Part shown: positions 33,960 to 45,477 of the stretch, piece after piece
Position numbering within the stretch: the first letter of the stretch is position 1
How the letters are laid out: every line of letters starts with the position of its first letter
Origin: Armigeres subalbatus
Lineage: Eukaryota; Arthropoda; Insecta; Diptera; Culicidae
Length of the DNA stretch: 64,000 nt
NCBI RefSeq assembly: GCF_024139115.2
Contig: NC_085140.1
Coordinates: 30,615,806-30,679,805 of the forward strand
Reading direction: 5' to 3'
The notes under the pieces: model-generated
What the model was told of the DNA's origin: nothing
The model's database searches: none
Seen by the model: the letters and a program-made list of their open reading frames with translations, nothing else
Translations under genes and position numbers: made by a program

Positions 33960-34970
33960 AACACGTTGCTTCTGGTAATTTCTGGCAAAACCTATTTTTG
34001 TTATATCTTTTTTGTCCCGTCCACCCATAGAACATTTGCAATATGTATTTGATAAGCAATCTGAGCACTAGTGTTGAACAAACGGAATAATAAATAATTA
34101 ATCTATGTGACTGACTAATAATTTGACTAGCTATTTTTTCATTTTTCTAAAACACATCTCACGTATAAAATAACATAATGCGTAGTTCGTGAGAATATAT
34201 AGAGAATTACGATAAAATCTCAAAAAAGCCAAAAATTCAGATGTGCTCGATTTGCGGTTATGGGTAGTAGGGTGACGGCTGTATTTTGGACCGGGCTCAT
34301 ATTTTGGACCACCTAGCCAAATTTTGCATTTATGTCACACAAAACTAAATAAAACATGCAACATTTAAATTTTATGTTAAAAAAAACTATCCATAAGGCT
34401 ATCTCCTACATTTGTTTCTTATAAAATATAGCAATTATTAGGAATATTTTCATCCATTTACCCATTCTGGTTGGATTAGACCAAAACCAAGACGACATTG
34501 TAAAATTGAAGTCAACTTTCAAAAGCTGTAAGTTTATTTGTACATAGATTTAAAACATGTGTATGATGTTGTTGACTCATTAAAACCTAATTGAAGCGGT
34601 TTCATATCTCGAGCAAAACATTGTAAGTTTAAAAACAGTATTCTGAGGCATGTTCAAAATAGGTTCATTTTTCATTGAATTGAACATATTTTCGACATAT
34701 CTTCTTTTTAAGCTCTAGATCTCTAAAACTTTTGCCTTTTTGCTACCAGAGGTGAGTCAGCCAAGGGCGGAAAGCCTCTTAAATAAAGACAACAATAATA
34801 ATAACTTTTGTTTTTACCAGCAATTTGTTTTTCTAGTATCAAACCATTCATAAATTACTGTTCATCATATGTACCGCATTTATAATTTACCGTTCATTGA
34901 TGTGAGCCCTACAAAAAAGTCTATTAAACCAACATGTAACTGTTTTCATTATTTCCATACGAAAATAGTT
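33960..34970. other. Unassigned AT-rich region
   Basis: No gene recognised. At 34285-34312 TTTTGGACC appears twice, matching three TGGTCCAAAAT copies at 37811-37864 in inverted orientation. Confidence 0.4.
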
Positions 34971-34974
34971 AAGA

Positions 34975-35155
34975 TTGCTCTATGACAAGAACCAGTCTTT
35001 GCTAGAGCTCACCATCCGTGCTGCTTGCCAATGCAACAGAGTTCCGCGTTCTACGATTATGTTTCGTTTGGAAAAAGAATGTGCAAGGAGCAAGGAAGAA
35101 CCGGGCAACCCACTACTATCAATGACGCAAATGGAACAGATCTGGCAAACTACAT
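34975..35155 (+). pseudogene. Possible psq/CENP-B-type HTH fragment
   Basis: A ~59-codon frame with LTIRAACQCNRVPRSTIMFR and EPGNPLLSMTQMEQI. The pattern (I-R-A-A, V-P-R-S-T, then P-x-L-x-x-x-Q/E) resembles the N-terminal helix-turn-helix of pogo/Tigger or jerky-type transposases, which binds element ends. No DDE catalytic part follows, and the frame stops at 35155. Similarity is short and judged by eye. Confidence 0.35.
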
Positions 35156-36888
35156 AAAAAATATGGCAGGGTAGGAGTGACCAGGTGCATATATCACGGT
35201 CATGGGCCGCACGTTTGTTTTGTTTTGATGATGCTGTACCGAGTGATAGTGAAATTGATATTAGTTTCAATACCTTTAGCTAGTAGATATTGTTCTAATC
35301 TTTTGAGTGCTTATAAAAATGTATTGCTTAACATGAACTTTGTAGCAGTCAGGAATATTGTGTATAAATTTGTATATAGTTTTTGTAAATAAGGTAGATT
35401 GTAAGCAGTTACATCATTCAATCGCCAATTAATGTACATAACTGTCCCTTGACGTAGGCAAACGGACACTATCAATTAGCCAAGCTCTCCAAGGTCGAGA
35501 CCATTTGTTTTTCGGATAAGGTGGGAGAGGGAAAGCAGCACAAGTTTCGTATCAATTATCCATCGTGCCAATAAGGTCATGATCGTACACGAAGGGGGAA
35601 TGACGTGTTTCCGGTTGTGTCCGAGCCCACCATCCATCCTTGAGCTGAGGATTCACGGACTAGATCATTTCGTCCGTGATCAGCTAATGAGTTGGAAGTG
35701 TCCGCGTTTGCTAGTAATTATTTCAATTGTTCGGAAGTATGTGTTACTGTGACTTTAAATGTAATTAGTTAATTAATAATTGTTCATTCCTTAGCAATTA
35801 GGCAGAAAGTGTGCGTAGAGATTTTGTGTGCGAGAGTAGGCGAAGAAAACCTTGTGAAGGTAAAGTTTGTTGCTCTAAAGTGTGCTAAATGTGTTTGTGC
35901 TCATGTGTTTTGTGTAGCCAGATTGGCTTGATTTTCCCGCAGATTCTTTTCGCACCCAAGCGCGACGCTTCTCCCCAACGGACGGAAAATCCCCGACAAC
36001 CGTCAATTGGTCGGAAGCGGACCGATCCGTCAACATATTAGTCCGAGGGAAGGCCAGGGGACCTCCACGTGGACGAGATCCACCAGCCGGTCCGTCAAAC
36101 CGCCGGCAAGCAACCGCCATCGTGCAGCGCTTTATTAAGAAGCAATCACCGGCCGCCAACAAGCCGGGAGCGTCGACCCCACCGGCAGGTCATCGACTGG
36201 GTCAGTAAGCCCAAACAAACCGGTGAGTCATCAAACCCTTTTTTTGATTGGAGTGCGGCGTCCGAGGAGGGCGCCGCGGAGGAAACGTTTTTTGTGCCAG
36301 TCGTAGACTGATGACCCAAATGTGCTGCTAAAGCCAAACCACATTTCGCGAGTCGCAAAACCCACCGACTATTGCTTGGGTCCGCCATCACGGACCCGTG
36401 AAATTCGTGCGTGAGCCCGTTTTGCCACCACCGAAAATTATCGTCGAGTAGCAGGAGCGCAGGCTAGTTAGCAGCTACGCTGCGCAGAAAAATGACGTCA
36501 CTGTAAACATAAAGCACAGAGCACACAGTCAGAATATAGAGAGAGCTAGGGAAGAGAAAACGCACACAAAATAGGAGATAGACATGAATGGAACGAACAC
36601 AAATATTGAACGAACGAAACACAAACTCGAACCAATATGTGCCCCTGTTAGTATAAGTAAATAAATAACTGTTATTCAAATAAAATGTTTCTATGTGTCT
36701 CCCTAGCCAATTAGTTAATTGATTGTGTTTAACGTCACAGCGCGAATTGTTTGTAGTTTCGAGTCCCGTCCTCCAATATTGAGTTTGACTGTGGGTTGTT
36801 TATGTTTCTCCTAGCTTATTAATGGTTGTTGGTGAGAGGAGAGAGTCTGCCGATGATGAGAGCCGCACTCCCACTTAGAGTGTATTAG
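35156..36888. other. Unassigned region with GC-rich core
   Basis: 35930-36470 is notably GC-rich compared with its surroundings (GGCCGCCAACAAGCCGGG, GGAGGGCGCCGCGGAGG). It is followed by an AT-rich stretch with AATAAAATG (36680). This could be a retroelement leader/LTR or a host 5' exon. The frames at 36069-36311 and 35875-36162 are unfamiliar. I cannot assign it. Confidence 0.35.
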
Positions 36889-37477
36889 GTTCTGGTCAGA
36901 GCATTAGTGATTAATCATAGATTTAATCATGATTAATGAATAATGGGTTATTTAATCATTATTCATTAATCATAATCATACAAAAAACATGATTTAATCA
37001 TTAATCACTAATCGTTAATCAAAGAATTTTACATTTAATCATTAATCACTAATCATATTCATAACTGTTTTGAGTTTATTAATTAATCATCGATTTTAAT
37101 CATTGCATAGATCGCTTTAATTCATTAATATTTATTCATAATCATATAATTTTTATACCATTTAATAACCCAATTTGGTAGAAAGGTTACTTGCTTATTG
37201 ACCACTTTGCAAATCATTCAATTCAATTATTCATAATCTTTAATAATTAATCATATCGCTAGTTAATCATTAATCATACACATATTGTGTCAACACTTAA
37301 TCACGATCCGTAATCGTTAATCATATACCAAACGTTTTATTCAATCATAATCGTTAATCATTGTCAAAAATTAATTTAATCGTTAACCATAATCATTAAT
37401 CATTGTCAACATTAATCAATCATTAATCATAATCTTTAATCATTGGAAGCTTTATTCATGAACGCTCTGGTTCTGGT
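36889..37477. mobile_element. hAT-type MITE built of ATTAATCAT repeats
   Basis: The element is 36897-37469 (573 bp). It starts CAGAGCATTAGTGATTAA and its right end reads, on the other strand, CAGAGCGTTCATGAATAA (14 of 18 identical). The 8 bp GTTCTGGT occur immediately on both sides (36889-36896 and 37470-37477), a perfect hAT-length target duplication. Almost the whole interior consists of degenerate TTAATCATTAATCATAATC repeats. No coding capacity. Confidence 0.88.
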
Positions 37478-38370
37478 GGGCTCTCACCGACTCTTTGAGT
37501 GTATGGTGTGGCTGTACGGTATAGAGGGAAGATAGGGTGGACCCGATTTGGCACTTTTCGTTGATGCTGGCTGGACCGATCCATAAATCCTTATCTGGAA
37601 AATTAAAATGGACTCGCCTTGAGAGAGTCTCATCCGGGAGATTTAACTTGGGCCGTGGTCTCCCTTGTGGAGTGGCGCTTAAGCCACGTGGTTTTATGAA
37701 CGGATCGCTCCGTGCCGGCTACAACTTTGAGGATGAAAACGCCGAAAATGCTGGAGATCACTAATTTAATTTAATAGTAACATAACTTCGCAAGCAATAC
37801 ATTATTCGAGTGGTCCAAAATGTGTTCAATAGGTGGTCCAAAATAAAAACAGGTGGTCCAAAATTAAATCCAACATATCTTCAGAATTTATGAAAGTTTG
37901 TTTGTTTCGGTGGGATTTACAAAATTTTTACCTACAAATCCTACTTAGCATTCACCACTTTTCAGTTGCATGGGGAATTGATCAAGCATTATTACAAAAT
38001 CCAACTTTTATTCGAAAAATTCTGTGTTCCAAAATACCTCCCTTACCCTATGGGCCTCTCATGGGTAGTTAGGAATTTTAAAAATATTCATCATCATATA
38101 CGAATACTGGCATATGGAGACGCATGGTGCATCAACTATTTATGACTGATCTTTCTGTTCAAATTTGATAATATCAACTATGCTAACATATCTATATCTA
38201 TCAAAATCGAAATTATTTTTTTGGCTTTTGGCGGTGAATATTATACTCCAAGCGGAAGGGAGTATGCCTTTCTTGGTACAGTGATCACCGCGTCTGTAAT
38301 TCATTTCACACTTGCCGCTCGTTTGCGGTATCAACGAAATCTGTACCTTCGTTACTTTCATCTATTCCCT
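37478..38370. other. Unassigned region
   Basis: Contains three GTGGTCCAAAAT-type motifs (37811-37864) and a 75-codon frame (37537-37764) without a recognised domain. Nothing else. Confidence 0.4.
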
Positions 38371-38384
38371 TTCGCTTTGAGTAG

Positions 38385-38900
38385 TACAGTCGCCTCTCCA
38401 CATCTTGATATTGAAGGGACCATCGAGATAAGGAGAGATCGAGGGATGGGAGGAAAATTGAAATGGATACTAGATCCAAAAAAGCTCGTTGCTATGAAAA
38501 ACGACAACAAAACAAATCTAGACCAACATTTGAAAAGGGCGCAACAGCCAAAATTTATTCCTTCTGATTCTTCGTCTACATATATAGCTATATATGTAGA
38601 CGAAGAATCAGAAAGAATAAAGTTTGGCTGTTACGCCCTTTTCAAATGTTAGTCTAGAAATGTCGTTTCTTGTTGTTGTTGTCCAAAGATAGTCTAGTAG
38701 CCTAAAAATTTGAACATATCGACATAAGAAGAGTAAGTCCTGAACAAAATATGATCAGAACATATCGAGATAGAGAGATATGGAGATAGTAAGGTTATCG
38801 AGATGTAGAAAGCTCAAATGTATATAGATGTAGGGACTGAGGAAGCCATCGACATAGGAAGAGATATCGAGATGTAGAGAGTCGACTTTATAATTTTCAC
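38385..38900. repeat. CATCGAGATA-type repeat region
   Basis: CGCCTCTCCACATCTTGATA, GGGACCATCGAGATAAGGAG and GAGATCGAGGGATGG at 38390-38450, and similar CGAGATAGAGAGATATGGAG, TATCGAGATGTAGAAAG and GAGATATCGAGATGTAGAG motifs at 38760-38885. These look like parts of one dispersed repeat, separated by the 38518-38657 palindrome. Confidence 0.5.
38518..38657. repeat. 140-bp near-perfect palindrome
   Basis: Arms of 70 bp meet at TATATAGCTATATA with the centre between 38587 and 38588 and no spacer. Only four mismatches occur (C/T at three positions, A/C at one). It begins CTAGACC and ends GGTCTAG-like AGTCTAG. Weaker symmetry continues outside (ACGACAACAAAAC against TTGTTGTTGT). No coding content. 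Either a foldback element or the source of a long hairpin RNA. Confidence 0.9.
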
Positions 38901-40074
38901 CGAAAAAAGCCAAATTAATTTCTATAAAGTCACACGGTGATAAAAAAAAAACGACCCTAATATCTATAACTACTTGTATTAAAGTAACCCCAAAACATTT
39001 TTTAAAAGTCATTACACATTTTATGCTTTCAGTGAGCCTGTCGCTCTTTAAAAGAAGCGCCATACTAGACAACGGACGTGCATACAACGTCGATTAGCTC
39101 TGCCGAACACTTTCTTTTTTACGAAAAGTTTTTTTGACTGAGGGGAAAATCGAACCCACACTTCGCGGAAAAATTCTATTGGATTGGATCATATAATCGA
39201 AGTAGATGTTGCAATGGTCGGGTCTAGATTCCTCATCTAACACATGCCAATTCGTCAACTCGTGACTGATTTTATTGCTTCAGAAAGTTATGTCTAACAC
39301 CTTTTCCCTAGCAGATACCATGAAGGTTGGGCGATGACCTATGTTAAGTAAACCAAGATCTGTACTACTTAAGTATTCCATCCAGCTGGGACCTCTCAGT
39401 CCCCTAGTAGCACACATGTTCTACATAAGTTACTGCATCTCCTATGTGACCAGATTCGGTCACAGTGAAGTTGCTACAACCATTTTTGTCTAACTTGTGC
39501 TGCTCGGGTCTGACACCCGAGTTATGTGTAATGAGCATAACTGCCAACAATTAATGGAAGGCCTCTTGAGAACAACATACGTATTTCAGTTATATCAGTT
39601 GCAATCAAGAACGTAAAAGACGAGACACAGAGTACACTGTAAAATCGCATAATGCGAATCCATATAGGTGACAATTTGTTGAAAAACTTAAAAATATTCT
39701 CATAATCCCACTCTTATTTAACCTCATGTTGACATTGTTGAGCTGATTATCTCGTAGAAGGAAAAAGTCAACTACGCTCAACACTGTAAAGGGTGCCTTG
39801 GTTCTTCGCAGGCTCCGTTAGGGGTTAGGTTCTTATTAGACCCCCTAACTATTCATTCGTAAGCACGGCGCATCACGCCGAGAATTGGGGATCACCTGTA
39901 GGGCGAACTTTTACCACTGGAACAGGAATTTCGTAGCGTCAGGTGATGGATATCAAACCTACACTCCGCAGCACAATGCGATTGATTGCCTGTCGACACT
40001 AACCACACGGCAACGAATTGCACAACCTAATTACTCACTGGGGAGTACTTGTTTTTTGGTCAACTCAATGAATA
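38901..40074. other. Unassigned region
   Basis: No gene recognised. A possible box-B-like GTGGGTTCGATTTTCCC lies on the minus strand near 39135-39152, without a foldable tRNA around it. The block at 39400-39540 (AGTAGCACACATGTTCTACA) may be another dispersed repeat. Confidence 0.35.
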
Positions 40075-40079
40075 CTATA

Positions 40080-41292
40080 AGGTACCCCGGGGCAAGTGAA
40101 AATACGGGGTAAGTGGGTACTATGGCTGCCGATTAATCGGTGAACGTTTTTTATGGTTACAATGTTCTAGAAAGATGAAGCAGAACTATCAACGAATTCA
40201 CCTGACACAAAAATATTTGGAATCAAAACCATTTGCGGCCCCATACTAATGGTATTGCTTAATCATGACTTCAAACTACCGCTAAAAGCTATTACCTTTA
40301 TTTTAATTCAATTGATTTCCAACAAAATATTCGTTTCTAAATTCATCATTGATGTAGAAAGTGAATATTTTGAGCAATTAAATAATTGTGTGACATTGTA
40401 AATTATTTAAAAGTTTTGATTTAAGCCAAAATCTGCAATTATCACTTGCCTTTAAGTTTTAACATACATGGGGCAAGTGGGACATATTTGAACAACATTT
40501 TCGATAGAGCCATTTTACCTGTTTTTAGATTGTTGTCTAGTGAAAAATAACATCGACACTCATATATCATTTGGATTGAATCAAATGCAGTTGATATCGT
40601 TGGTTTCGATGTTAAGAAGTAATATACAGTTGATTTACCAAATGCGAATTTTATTTTCTGAAACTTATCTCCCGCATGGAAAAGAGCAATGGTTTTAACT
40701 ATGCGAAAATTTCCGTTTACAGTGCATCAGATTATAAATAGACTATTTATTCTACAATAGATCAACAGGATTTGTCTTCTGTTTTGTTATTTTCTAACTT
40801 CGTATCAGATTTACAGGTTTTCAGATAAATAAAGTGCTCAACTCATGAATTGGCCATTTCGTTCTAAATTTACAACACTCCCCTCGGCTGAATAAAAACT
40901 TTCCTTTTGAAGTTCTAATTTATTTAATAATTTGTGTTCTATACAGAGAAGAGAGAAACATTCATTCGGAAAGTGAACAAAGATTTGCTTATCCTTCCCA
41001 TCTAACACATTTGGTAAGAAAGGAAGCTAATAGAAAGCCAGGCAACAGCCGCAATTAAACAGTAAACCGGCTGTTGTCTTGTTTTTATATCTGCTATTTG
41101 TAATCCCTTTCTTGTTGCAAAACCAAAAGTCTAACAAGCAATAAACCTCCATCCTTGATCTGTAATACTACGACTCAGAAATGATATGAACATTATATCT
41201 ACATTCTTCAAATTAGTTACGTTCGGCAATATAGAGCAGAATAGGTCCCACTTGCCCCGTTTTAAGGGGTAAGTGGGTCCCACAGCTAAATT
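40080..41292. repeat. Region bounded by GGGGCAAGTG / GGGGTAAGTGGG motifs
   Basis: CCGGGGCAAGTGAAAATACG and GGGGTAAGTGGGTAC lie at 40090-40121, GGGGCAAGTGGGACA at 40471, and both orientations (GGTCCCACTTGCCCC and GGGGTAAGTGGGTCCC) at 41248-41283. The outer copies face each other partly inverted, as in a ~1.2-kb non-autonomous element. The interior is AT-rich with no open frame. Confidence 0.45.
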
Positions 41293-41299
41293 TATTTCT

Positions 41300-44200
41300 G
41301 TCACTACCAATATTTTTTGTAACTGAATAAATGGCTTACAACACGTCTACACTTCAACAACGGAAGCATATACTGATGTATCCGTTTTAGAATATCGTAG
41401 AAAGCAACTTGTAGGTAGATTCAATGTCGCTCCAATTGTTTCTTCCTTTTATCAGACGAAGAAAAAAAATACACAGATTCTAAAGAGTGCACTTGAAGTC
41501 GTAACCAATAAATATATATTGTATATGCATTCATACGGTGCACTCAATTGAACAAATTACTGATATGAAACTATCATTAATTCAACTTCATTCAGCCAGT
41601 CTCAAATTCTTTATCGCCTATAGACGACTCATTGATAAACTGAAGAACCAACTACGGTTTACATCTACGCAAAGGAACAGATTTGCGGGCGGTTTATAAA
41701 TCCATCGGAGCGACGGTACTAATTAGCAGCGCCTCCAACATTTCCCCAAGGGATGAATCATGCGAAAATTTGACGTGATTTCCAACGACCGCAAGCGATT
41801 GCTTATCGGTCCGGGTTGGTTAGGAGCGGTTTTCAATCGTGGTTGGCACGTTGCTGGTGGTTTGTTTTCCTATGTCGGATGAGTTTTGATCCCAAAGAAG
41901 GGGGAGGGCAGTGTTCGAGAGGAGCACCGGAACCGATAATAGAATTGTGCGTGCTCTGATGACGAGCTGACACGCTATTGGATAATGTGTGCCACCGTTT
42001 TCGGTTTAATCGACTTGGTGCGACGACGGAACGATGATGGAGATAGTTGCGCTTCAAGCAGAATGCTTGAATTATTGAATCGAATAGGCTGCTAATTGAT
42101 GAATTGAGCTATCCAGTAGCTAATTGATGATGAGCCAACGTTGGAATGTCGATGTCTTTATCATACACCGTTCGTACAGCCTGAACCAATAGGACTGGAC
42201 ACTGATTTGAGCTTAAACATTTGAAGCATGTCGTTTTGTGCCATTGACAATTTCAAAAGATTAGAGATTTTCAATCGACATTCTGACAATTTCCCATTTT
42301 TTGTGGAAATTTCTAGTTCTATTTAGAAATTTCTTTCGCTAACTACCGACGTCCGATCAGCTTATCTGTTAACTGCTTCAATACCCACTCTTACTGTACG
42401 CGAAGACACCGTTGTTGTTTCGAAACCTTTACTTGGACTCTCAACCAGTTCCTGAATAGAAGATCTGCCAAGCATGAAAGCATGAAACCATAAAAATGTT
42501 CAGTTTTCGCGTAATTAATAAATATACTTTCAGGACCTTTTGCAAACAAATAATAAAAAGCAAAGTCAAGTTTATTTTCCAATTATATGTACATAGATAA
42601 GTTTTGTGGAATACTATTCCATTATTCTTTGCAAACTTGTCATATTTCAATTTAAAAACGATACTAATTTCAATTTACATGAATCGCTTCAAAAAGCCCC
42701 AAATGAAACCATATAACGTTATACGTTAAATGGTTTGGTATATTTTATCGCTCCTTCAATTTTCATCACCTGTGGACCCGAAATCCTAAATGGGATGAGT
42801 ATTTTCGTGAAACGGAGCAATTCAATAAATCTTCTTTGCTTTTGTGTCCCGGCGGGCCTCGGATCCGTCAACAAAACTTCGAACAAACAGCACAAGCTGA
42901 ACAAATCCTTCAGTTGCACAAGCCAGTGCGATTGTGTACGAAACCCACTGTTCTTGTGAGATGTCCTTTTCTCCGGCTGAGAAATCGACTGACAACAGAC
43001 GACGACATGACATGAGCCAAAACGGAAAGATGAAGTTTTCTCGCACCCAAAATGGCCTCCCTACTTTTTCCAGGACGGTAACTGTAGCTGGGAATAACGG
43101 ATAAAACTGCAGAGACCGAGTGAAGTTTGTAGGTCTTTTGCAAAATGCTGGAAAGCGACACTACAAACAACGGATTTAGAGAATGCATCCCCTCGAGGGG
43201 CGGCTGCAAAATGAAACTGAATCTCGAAACCAGTGTCACACCGCAGTACATGACACGATTGAAGGGATTTTGGTTTTTTGGAGGAAGCTTTGTGGTTTAT
43301 TTGCCCGATTGAGTTGAAGTTCGGTGCACTTGTGGCTGCTATTATTTGGACTTGAAGGATCTAATCAAATCACATTTGGCAAGATAGCATCGAACGAGAT
43401 TTGATTTAACTAGAACCTAATTCTCTTAAGCAATTTTCGATGATTAAGTTCGGCTACACTGACATTTGGCGAGCAGAAATGGTTTGGCTTACGCTCATTC
43501 ACTTTTGTGATGGAAAAGTCCAAGGTTCTTTTACAACAAACTCTCGAGGATTACGTTAGGCACTATATAATTCACAGTCTAGTGAGCGATTACATCCACG
43601 CCACCCTTATTTCAGCAAAACCTTTAAATCTTGCAATCCCAATTATTCCAGGTGGCAAGGCGTGTAACACGTGCTATGCGTCGCTTCCCAAACGAAATCA
43701 CTATACTTGCATAGTAGAGTTCTGCTACACAGCTCTGAAAGCGCACAAACACACACATTCTTCTGCTTCATTATCCAATTTGGTATTCCACCGTCACGAC
43801 GAGTCAAGCCGTCTCTGTAGAAACCAGGCGTGGATCGCGAAAAAGGGACCGTGATAATAGCCTCGGTAACCGACATGTTGAATTAAAACCCTCACAAGGG
43901 AATACAGAACGCAATAGGCGCTCCCATCCTCAACTTCCCCAATCGGCCCTCGCTTATTGCTCACTGGTTACGGATATTCGCTGCCTGATCCTATTAGTAG
44001 CGCCTCCAGACTAGCATGGTTATCCAAGGCGAGGTTGATTTTCACTCGGCGAGGCGCTGCAAATTACAACTTCTGACCAACGACTCCCGGGGGTAATCTC
44101 GGACGGATTCGCAGACAATGAACTGAGCTGGGTGCTGGGTCCGGGAGCAGGTGCGGAACGAAACAACAGTTACCTGCCTGGTTGACAAGCGATTCCGCAC

Positions 44201-44945
44201 GGCATAGTGGTTCAGAGGTTGAGAAATGTGGAGATTATAAATTGGAAGCATCGCTTTACCCCTTTTGTTTAAGGACAAACCTCACGGAATCCAAAACTAA
44301 ATGAACCCCATTCAAAATGTCATTTTTTTTATTATTTCAGCTTTGCTGCATCGCAGCATGCGTGGAATAATATAAATGACAGTTATCAGTGGCTTTCGTT
44401 TTGAATGGGCTGCTTGTCGATAACAAACTCTTCTAATACTTTACTATCGAGGGATATCGTACCAACTCTAACAAATGTTGGCAGCACCCTCTCCGATATC
44501 AATAAAACTTTCTAGACAAGTGACACTTTGCAAATATCTTTCTGTTTCGTTCCTCATGAAAGTTAGAAAACAACAAGGCCAGTGAATGTTACTTTTGACA
44601 TTTAGTGGCCTTCTTGTTTCCTAATTCATTTGCAGTGATCAAGAGATAAAGCAGTACGCGCAGTGCCCTAAACTTAGTTTTTTTTTCGAAATTAATTTGT
44701 ATTTGTATTTGTAATTGATTACTTCCATCAGACATCCTAGAGTCTATATGAAAACTGGAATATTTAAAAGAGCCTAACTATTCCACCTTTTTTTTTAAAT
44801 GAGTTATATTCCTACGATGCTTTACAAAAAAATGTTGTGTCTATCGTAAAATCAGTCAAATTGTAGAAAAAATTAAATTTGAAAGTTTCTAAAGTGAGAC
44901 CTACACTGAAATAAATCGATTTTTAAGATTAAAAGTCATTTTGAA
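41300..44945. other. Unassigned, possibly single-copy region
   Basis: The longest stretch without an obvious repeat. Frames of 60-115 residues (43507-43854, 42910-43251, 42735-42959, 41833-42057) have no recognised domain and overlap one another on both strands. No convincing splice or promoter pattern seen. Confidence 0.4.
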
Positions 44946-44951
44946 AAAATA

Positions 44952-45477
44952 TAGGGGAAGAGGCCCCAAAACGCCCCCCCGATGCAAAACGCCTTTTGTG
45001 GTTTCCCTCATATTTACCGTCATTAAGATGCCCGTAACAAAACTAGATCTAAAATTATGTAGGATAGGCGAAGAAAGTTTCAAAATAGTGCATGGGAAGG
45101 TCGGAAAAACCGAAAATTTCCACATTTTGAAGAAACATCTAACATTTTGGCGAGGCAAAACGCCTTAGTGGTAATAACCTACAAAGTACTTGCGTCCATA
45201 CTAGAATGCTGTTTCGCCGACGCGTGGTACTTTGTTCCCTAGGAGCTGCCTGCTAAAAGGCGTTTTGCCTCATGAGTTTTCCGGCAACAGAATATCACCA
45301 CTTTTTTGAAATGTGAATATTATCAATATGATTGAGATTTTTGACAATTTTTGAATGGCATCAACTAGCTATCTTGTGCAACTGATGCATAATGTATAAA
45401 TACCCATGAATAGCGTTACAAATAAGACAATAGAGCAGTATTTGCTTAGCTAGGGCATATTGCCCCCCCTTCCCCTA
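44952..45477. mobile_element. MITE-like element with TAGGGGAAG ends
   Basis: Left end TAGGGGAAGAGGCCCCAAAA, right end on the other strand TAGGGGAAGGGGGGGCAATA (15 of 20 matching). The interior has repeated GCAAAACGCC motifs in both orientations (44994, 45155, 45257). It is about 526 bp and non-coding. The target duplication is not clear. Confidence 0.55.

Noticed and set aside
36308..36360. CTGATGA near 36308 as a second type of hammerhead
   Set aside because: No GAAA core strand or closing helices in the right order.
39130..39155. tRNA or SINE at a box-B-like GGGTTCGATTTTCCC
   Set aside because: No box A or cloverleaf around it.
43507..43854. 115-residue plus-strand frame as a gene
   Set aside because: No familiar motif, overlapped by a minus-strand frame of 77 residues. 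Not enough evidence.
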